In this document: one piece after another, positions 60,508-64,000 of the stretch | Layout: each line of letters starts with the position of its first letter | Numbering within the stretch: position 1 is the stretch's first letter | NCBI RefSeq assembly: GCF_039536325.1 | Contig: NZ_BAAAYO010000012.1 | Location: 62,001 to 126,000 of the forward strand | Length of the DNA: 64,000 nucleotides | Origin: Paenibacillus_AB hodogayensis | Lineage (GTDB): Bacteria > Bacillota > Bacilli > Paenibacillales > NBRC-103111 | Direction: 5' to 3' | Program-made: the position numbers and the translations under genes | The notes under the pieces: generated by a model | Told to the model about the DNA's origin: nothing | What the model saw: only the letters and a program-made list of their open reading frames with translations | The model's database searches: none

Positions 60508-60894
60508 TCAGTCTGTCTCCGCCACCGCGTAAGCACCGGCGGTAGTGGCCGAATGGGTGATGCTCAGATGGATGCGGAGCGGCCGCTCCTTGCCGAGACG
60601 CGCCCAAGCCGCATCGGCGATCGTACATTCCGGCTTGCCGCAGCTACCCGGCAGGACGCAGATGTCCTGAAAGCCGACTTCGCGGCCTATGCCGCAGCCG
60701 AGCGCCTTCACGACCGCCTCCTTGGCGGCAAACCGTCCGGCGACGAATTCGGCGAGCCGTCCGGCCCGACGCAACGCCAGCTCGCGCTCCCGCGGCGTCA
60801 GCACCCGCTCCACGAACCGCTCCCCGTGGGGCTGCGCCAGCAGCCTTTTCACCCGGTCGATGTCCAGCAAATCGATTCCGACTCCTGCTATCAT
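60508..60894 (-). CDS. acpS: Holo-[acyl-carrier-protein] synthase
   Basis: The 128-residue enzyme transfers phosphopantetheine to acyl carrier protein. Metal-binding Asp lies in GVGIDLLDIDR and Glu in RFAAKEAVVKAL; the C-terminal LSITHSATTAGAYAVAE is typical. AGGTGGC precedes the ATG. The tandem repeat lies directly downstream. Confidence 0.95.
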   Translation of the reverse strand: MIAGVGIDLLDIDRVKRLLAQPHGERFVERVLTPRERELALRRAGRLAEFVAGRFAAKEAVVKALGCGIGREVGFQDICVLPGSCGKPECTIADAAWARLGKERPLRIHLSITHSATTAGAYAVAETD

Positions 60895-61045
60895 GCCACC
60901 TGCCCCTTTCTTACGCTCGCTAGCGGCGCTTACGTTTTCATGTCCAATGAGCTATATTATATGTTATCGCAGGGAACGGCGTCCAATCTCGCACGCCTCC
61001 CTTCAGTCCGTAATCCCAATACGCACGCCGACAAGGAGGAACGAC

Positions 61046-62416
61046 ATGGATCAAGCGACCAAGCGCGAGCTGCTGGACAAGGACCGGCAGCGGGTATGGC
61101 ACCCGTTCACCCAGATGAAGGACTACGCCAGGCAAGATCACTTGCTGATCGAAAAAGCCGAGGGCATCTTCCTGTACGACGCCGACGGCAACCGCTATTA
61201 CGACACCGTATCGTCGTGGTGGGTCAACGTGCACGGCCACGGTCATCCGCGCATCAAACAGGCGATCATCCGTCAACTGGAAGAAACGGACCATATTATG
61301 TTCAGCGGCTTTACGCACCGGCCGGGGATCGAGTTGGCGGACAAGTTGCTCGCCATAGCGCCGCCCGGGCTCGGTAAAACCTTTTATTCGGACAACGGCT
61401 CTACGGCGGTAGAAGTCGCGCTGAAAATGTCCTTCCAATATTGGCGCCACGTCGGCCGACCATCCAAAACGAAGTTCGCCTATTTGGCGAACAGCTATCA
61501 CGGAGATACGCTCGGAGCGGTCAGCGTCGGCGGCGTCGACCTGTTCCACGCCACGTTCCGGCCTTTGCTGTTCGACGGCTACCGGCTGCCCTCGCCCCTG
61601 GTCGGCGAATGGTCTGGCGGACGCCCGACGCCCGAGGCGGCCGAAACAAGCGTGGCGAAGGCGCTCGAAGCGGTGAAGCAACTGTTCGAGACGTCGGCCG
61701 GGGAGATCGCCGGCTTGATCGTCGAACCGATGATCCAGGCTGCCGGCGGCATGCTGATGCACCCCGCCGCTTATATCGCCGGCCTGCGCGAGCTATGCAG
61801 CCGGTACGACGTTCACCTGATCGCCGACGAGGTGGCCGTCGGCTTCGGACGCACGGGCACGATGTTCGCGTGCGAGCATGCGCACGTCACGCCGGATCTG
61901 CTATGCCTGTCCAAGGGTCTGACAGCGGGCATGATGCCGCTTGCCGCGACGCTTTGCACGGACGCCATTTACGAGGCGTTTTACGACGATTACGAAACGC
62001 AGAAGACGTTTTTCCATGGCCATAGCTTTACCGGCAATCCGCTTGCTTGCGCCGTTGCGCTGGAAAGCTTGCGCATCTTCGAGGAGGAGGGTGTGCTGGA
62101 CAACGTCCGGGCTGCGTCCGACGCGCTGCGCGGTCATCTTCCCGGCTTGGAAACGTTCCGCCACGTTGCTAACATGCGTCATCTCGGGCTCGTGGCGGCT
62201 TTCGATCTGTACGCGGATGCAGCGTCACAAACTCCGTACCCGCCTAGCGAACGGAGAGGCTACCAAGTGTATCTCGAAGCGCTGAAGGAAGGGCTTATCC
62301 TGCGCCCGCTCGGCGATACGATTTATTACTGGCTTCCGCATTGCACGACAGTCGCACAGCTTGAAGATATCGTCAGCCGGACAAGCAGCGTGCTGGAGCG
62401 GCTCGGCTACCGGTAA
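61046..62416 (+). CDS. bioA: Adenosylmethionine-8-amino-7-oxononanoate aminotransferase
   Basis: The 456-residue class III aminotransferase carries PLP on Lys290 (LCLSKGLTAG). BioA marks include WHPFTQMKDY near the start, SDNGSTAVEVALKM, YHGDTLGAVSVGG and ADEVAVGFGRTG. It converts KAPA to DAPA in biotin synthesis. AAGGAGGAA precedes ATG 61046; the frame extends upstream across the divergent promoter region without support. No other biotin gene is in the window. Confidence 0.93.
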   Translation: MDQATKRELLDKDRQRVWHPFTQMKDYARQDHLLIEKAEGIFLYDADGNRYYDTVSSWWVNVHGHGHPRIKQAIIRQLEETDHIMFSGFTHRPGIELADKLLAIAPPGLGKTFYSDNGSTAVEVALKMSFQYWRHVGRPSKTKFAYLANSYHGDTLGAVSVGGVDLFHATFRPLLFDGYRLPSPLVGEWSGGRPTPEAAETSVAKALEAVKQLFETSAGEIAGLIVEPMIQAAGGMLMHPAAYIAGLRELCSRYDVHLIADEVAVGFGRTGTMFACEHAHVTPDLLCLSKGLTAGMMPLAATLCTDAIYEAFYDDYETQKTFFHGHSFTGNPLACAVALESLRIFEEEGVLDNVRAASDALRGHLPGLETFRHVANMRHLGLVAAFDLYADAASQTPYPPSERRGYQVYLEALKEGLILRPLGDTIYYWLPHCTTVAQLEDIVSRTSSVLERLGYR

Positions 62417-62432
62417 CGCCCCGACCGACGAC

Positions 62433-62466
62433 AAAAAAGCACGGCAGTCGTCAGACTGTCCGTGCT
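62433..62466 (-). terminator. Terminator of nadE
   Basis: AGCACGG-CAGTC pairs with GACTG-T-CCGTGCT around a short loop, followed on the minus strand by six T. It is built from part of the 31-bp repeat. Confidence 0.7.
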
Positions 62467-62546
62467 GCGGTGCGGCTGCTGTCAGACTGTCCATGCTGAT
62501 GCGCGGTTATCGTCAAACTGTCCGTGCTGCGGCTCGGCGGCCGTCA
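62451..62546. repeat. 31-bp tandem repeat running into nadE
   Basis: TCAGACTGTC-type units start at 62451, 62482 and 62513, with a partial fourth at 62544. The last TCA is the complement of the nadE stop codon. Confidence 0.75.
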
Positions 62547-63353
62547 AATTCCCGGTATGGGCGACCGCTTGTGCTCGGTCTTCCTGTACTGCTTCTCCAG
62601 CTTCTCGCGGACGGCCGGGTCGATGTCCTTGCCCTCCAAGTAATCGCTGTTGTCCCCGTACGTAATGCCCAGCTCGTTCTCATCCGTCTGGCCGTCCCAC
62701 AGACCGGCGGTCGGCGCCTTGTCCAGAATCGGCTGCGGCACGCCAAGACGTGAGGCAAGCTGACGTACCTGGCGCTTGTTCAGCGAGCTGAGCGGCGTCA
62801 GGTCAACCGCCCCATCTCCGTATTTGGTGAAAAATCCGGTAATCGCCTCGGAGGCATGGTCGGTGCCAACCACGAGCAGATTCAGGTCGAACGCCAGCGC
62901 GTACTGCATGACCATCCGCGTGCGCGCCTTGACGTTCCCTTTGCCTCCACGGCTCAAGTGGCGCGGAGTACCGAACGATTTGAAGGCGTATTCGACCTCC
63001 AGGGCGATTTCGTCAACCGCCTGCTCGATGTTCGTCTCCACCTTGTGCTTCAACTGAAAAGCCTCGGCCACCGAGTAGCTGTCGGCGATATCCGACTGCT
63101 CGCCGTACGGCTGGAACACGCCGAGCGTAATATAGTCCTGGCCGGTTTCCTTCGCCAGCTCGTCGGTCGCCTGCTTGCACAGTCCGGTCGCCACGGCGCT
63201 GTCGATCCCTCCGCTAATCGCGATAAGCAAGCCGGATACCCCCGTATCCAGCACGTACTGCTTCAAAAAGTCGACCCGTTTGCGAATCTCCGCATCGACA
63301 TCGATCTCCGGCTTGACCCCAAGCCGGGCGATAATCTCCTGCTGCAAGCTCAT
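62544..63353 (-). CDS. nadE: Ammonia-dependent NAD+ synthetase
   Basis: The 269-residue enzyme amidates nicotinate adenine dinucleotide. The ATP pyrophosphatase loop is ISGGIDSAV, and other marks are GNVKARTRMVMQYALA, VVGTDHASEAITGFFTKYGD and the C-terminal EHKRSPIP. There is no glutaminase domain, so ammonia is the donor. ATG 63353 is used; a GTG at 63362 is in frame but sits on the ribosome site AAAGGTG. Confidence 0.95.
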   Translation of the reverse strand: MSLQQEIIARLGVKPEIDVDAEIRKRVDFLKQYVLDTGVSGLLIAISGGIDSAVATGLCKQATDELAKETGQDYITLGVFQPYGEQSDIADSYSVAEAFQLKHKVETNIEQAVDEIALEVEYAFKSFGTPRHLSRGGKGNVKARTRMVMQYALAFDLNLLVVGTDHASEAITGFFTKYGDGAVDLTPLSSLNKRQVRQLASRLGVPQPILDKAPTAGLWDGQTDENELGITYGDNSDYLEGKDIDPAVREKLEKQYRKTEHKRSPIPGI

Positions 63354-63458
63354 CGTCTCCACACCTTTCCATCATCGCGAGCATTTTGGGCACTATTATT
63401 GCGTCAGACTTCCTAACATCAAGTATAGTACACCAATATCAGATTTCAAGTCTTTGTT

Positions 63459-64000
63459 CTACTCCGCAAATGCCACGGCGGCTCCGGCCGCTACGATCGT
63501 CCCTTCGTCGATGCCATCGCAAATCCGCTTCATCGCCCCTACGCGATCAAAATTGAAGACGTGGAGCGGAATCCCATAGTCGCGCGCCAGCAGGAACGCC
63601 GAGGAATCCATTACCTTGAAATCTTCGCGAATAACCTCTTCGTAAGGCAGGCTCGCATACCGTCTTGCTTGCGGATTTCGCTTCGGATCGCTGTCGTACA
63701 CGCCGTCCACTCCTTGCTTGGCGACGAGAATCGCTTCCGCGTTCACCTCGAGCGCCCGCTGTACCGAAGGGTAATCCGTCGTGACGTAAGGCTGGCCGTT
63801 TCCCCCGGCAAAGATGACGATGCACCCCTTCTCCAAATGATGAATCGCCCGCAGCCGGATGTAAGGCTCGGCTACCGCATTGACGGCAAGCGCGGACATA
63901 ACGCGAATGTCCCGGTCCGTCTTCGCCTTGAGCACGCCGCGAAGCATCAAGCTATTGATGACGGTAGCCATCGTGCCGATATTGTCGGCCTCCGCCCGCT
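63459..64000 (-). CDS. pyrH: UMP kinase, C-terminal part cut by window edge
   Basis: About 180 residues are visible, with the frame open to the right edge (DNIGTMATVINSLMLRG). UMP kinase marks include FAGGNGQPYVTTDYPSVQRA, VDGVYDSDPKRNP and KVMDSSAFLLARDYGIPLHV. It makes UDP from UMP. The usual tsf-pyrH-frr context is not seen on the visible side; nadE follows instead, so this could be a second copy. Confidence 0.9.
   Translation of the reverse strand, partial: RAEADNIGTMATVINSLMLRGVLKAKTDRDIRVMSALAVNAVAEPYIRLRAIHHLEKGCIVIFAGGNGQPYVTTDYPSVQRALEVNAEAILVAKQGVDGVYDSDPKRNPQARRYASLPYEEVIREDFKVMDSSAFLLARDYGIPLHVFNFDRVGAMKRICDGIDEGTIVAAGAAVAFAE

Noticed and set aside
59658..60532. Long open frames on both strands across the 123-bp repeat (up to 280 residues)
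   Set aside because: The period is a multiple of three, so frames stay open automatically. No ribosome site or family is recognisable.
1..64000. Riboswitches, tRNA genes, insertion sequences and prophage genes
   Set aside because: No such structure or gene was recognisable by eye; a covariance-model search would be needed to exclude small RNAs.

Overview
The window looks like a chromosomal segment of a moderately GC-rich, low-GC-lineage Gram-positive bacterium, most likely Paenibacillus or a close relative. The reasons are strong AGGAGG-type ribosome sites, lipoprotein solute-binding proteins without permeases beside AraC/GntR regulators and glycosidases, a Bacillales-type rsbV-rsbW-sigB locus, CsbD, YtxH and YneF proteins, and Bacillales-style cre, Fur and LexA sites. 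This assignment comes from gene content, not from a database match. I saw no rRNA, tRNA, CRISPR array, prophage or insertion sequence.

Region 1 (1-31 kb, mostly minus strand) is carbohydrate uptake and degradation. It holds a two-gene ABC exporter cut by the left edge, a Tat-exported beta-helix protein, three lipoprotein sugar-binding proteins, and a cytoplasmic GntR regulator fused to a sugar-binding-protein domain. It also holds a six-gene operon (binding protein, two glycosidase-like enzymes, two Gfo/Idh/MocA oxidoreductases, FadR-type regulator), two large secreted CBM-bearing enzymes, two AraC regulators and a fumarylacetoacetate-hydrolase-fold enzyme. guaB sits inside this region.

Region 2 (32.6-41.6 kb) is a general stress locus. 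It contains a receiver-PP2C phosphatase, a hybrid histidine kinase with a degenerate C-terminal receiver, rsbV-rsbW-sigB, and several small stress proteins. Seven places in the window (five here, plus csbD near 3.0 kb and a DUF1328 gene near 26.5 kb) carry the same bipartite promoter, GTTTCA-like and GGGTAA-like boxes 13-14 bases apart. Together these suggest a SigB regulon whose switch is driven by a two-component module like RsbK/RsbY of Bacillus cereus.

Region 3 (41.7-46.4 kb) has an IclR regulator with its own palindromic operator, a membrane-anchored alpha/beta hydrolase, and a compact five-gene minus-strand operon behind two Fur boxes. That operon encodes a beta-propeller protein, an unknown protein, a 30-residue membrane peptide, a flavodoxin and a four-cysteine protein reminiscent of Cas4/AddB.

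Region 4 (46.4-64 kb) is mainly housekeeping: folE, a YneF-like protein, an HD-GYP protein, queG, rnhA, lepB, a DUF402 protein, a GNAT acetyltransferase, sodA, mutY, an AraC regulator, small membrane proteins, a short-chain dehydrogenase, a LexA-box-preceded YdjM-like membrane protein, a lipoprotein cytochrome c, acpS, bioA, nadE and a partial UMP kinase. A five-copy 123-bp tandem repeat lies between the cytochrome gene and acpS, and a 31-bp repeat runs into the nadE stop codon.
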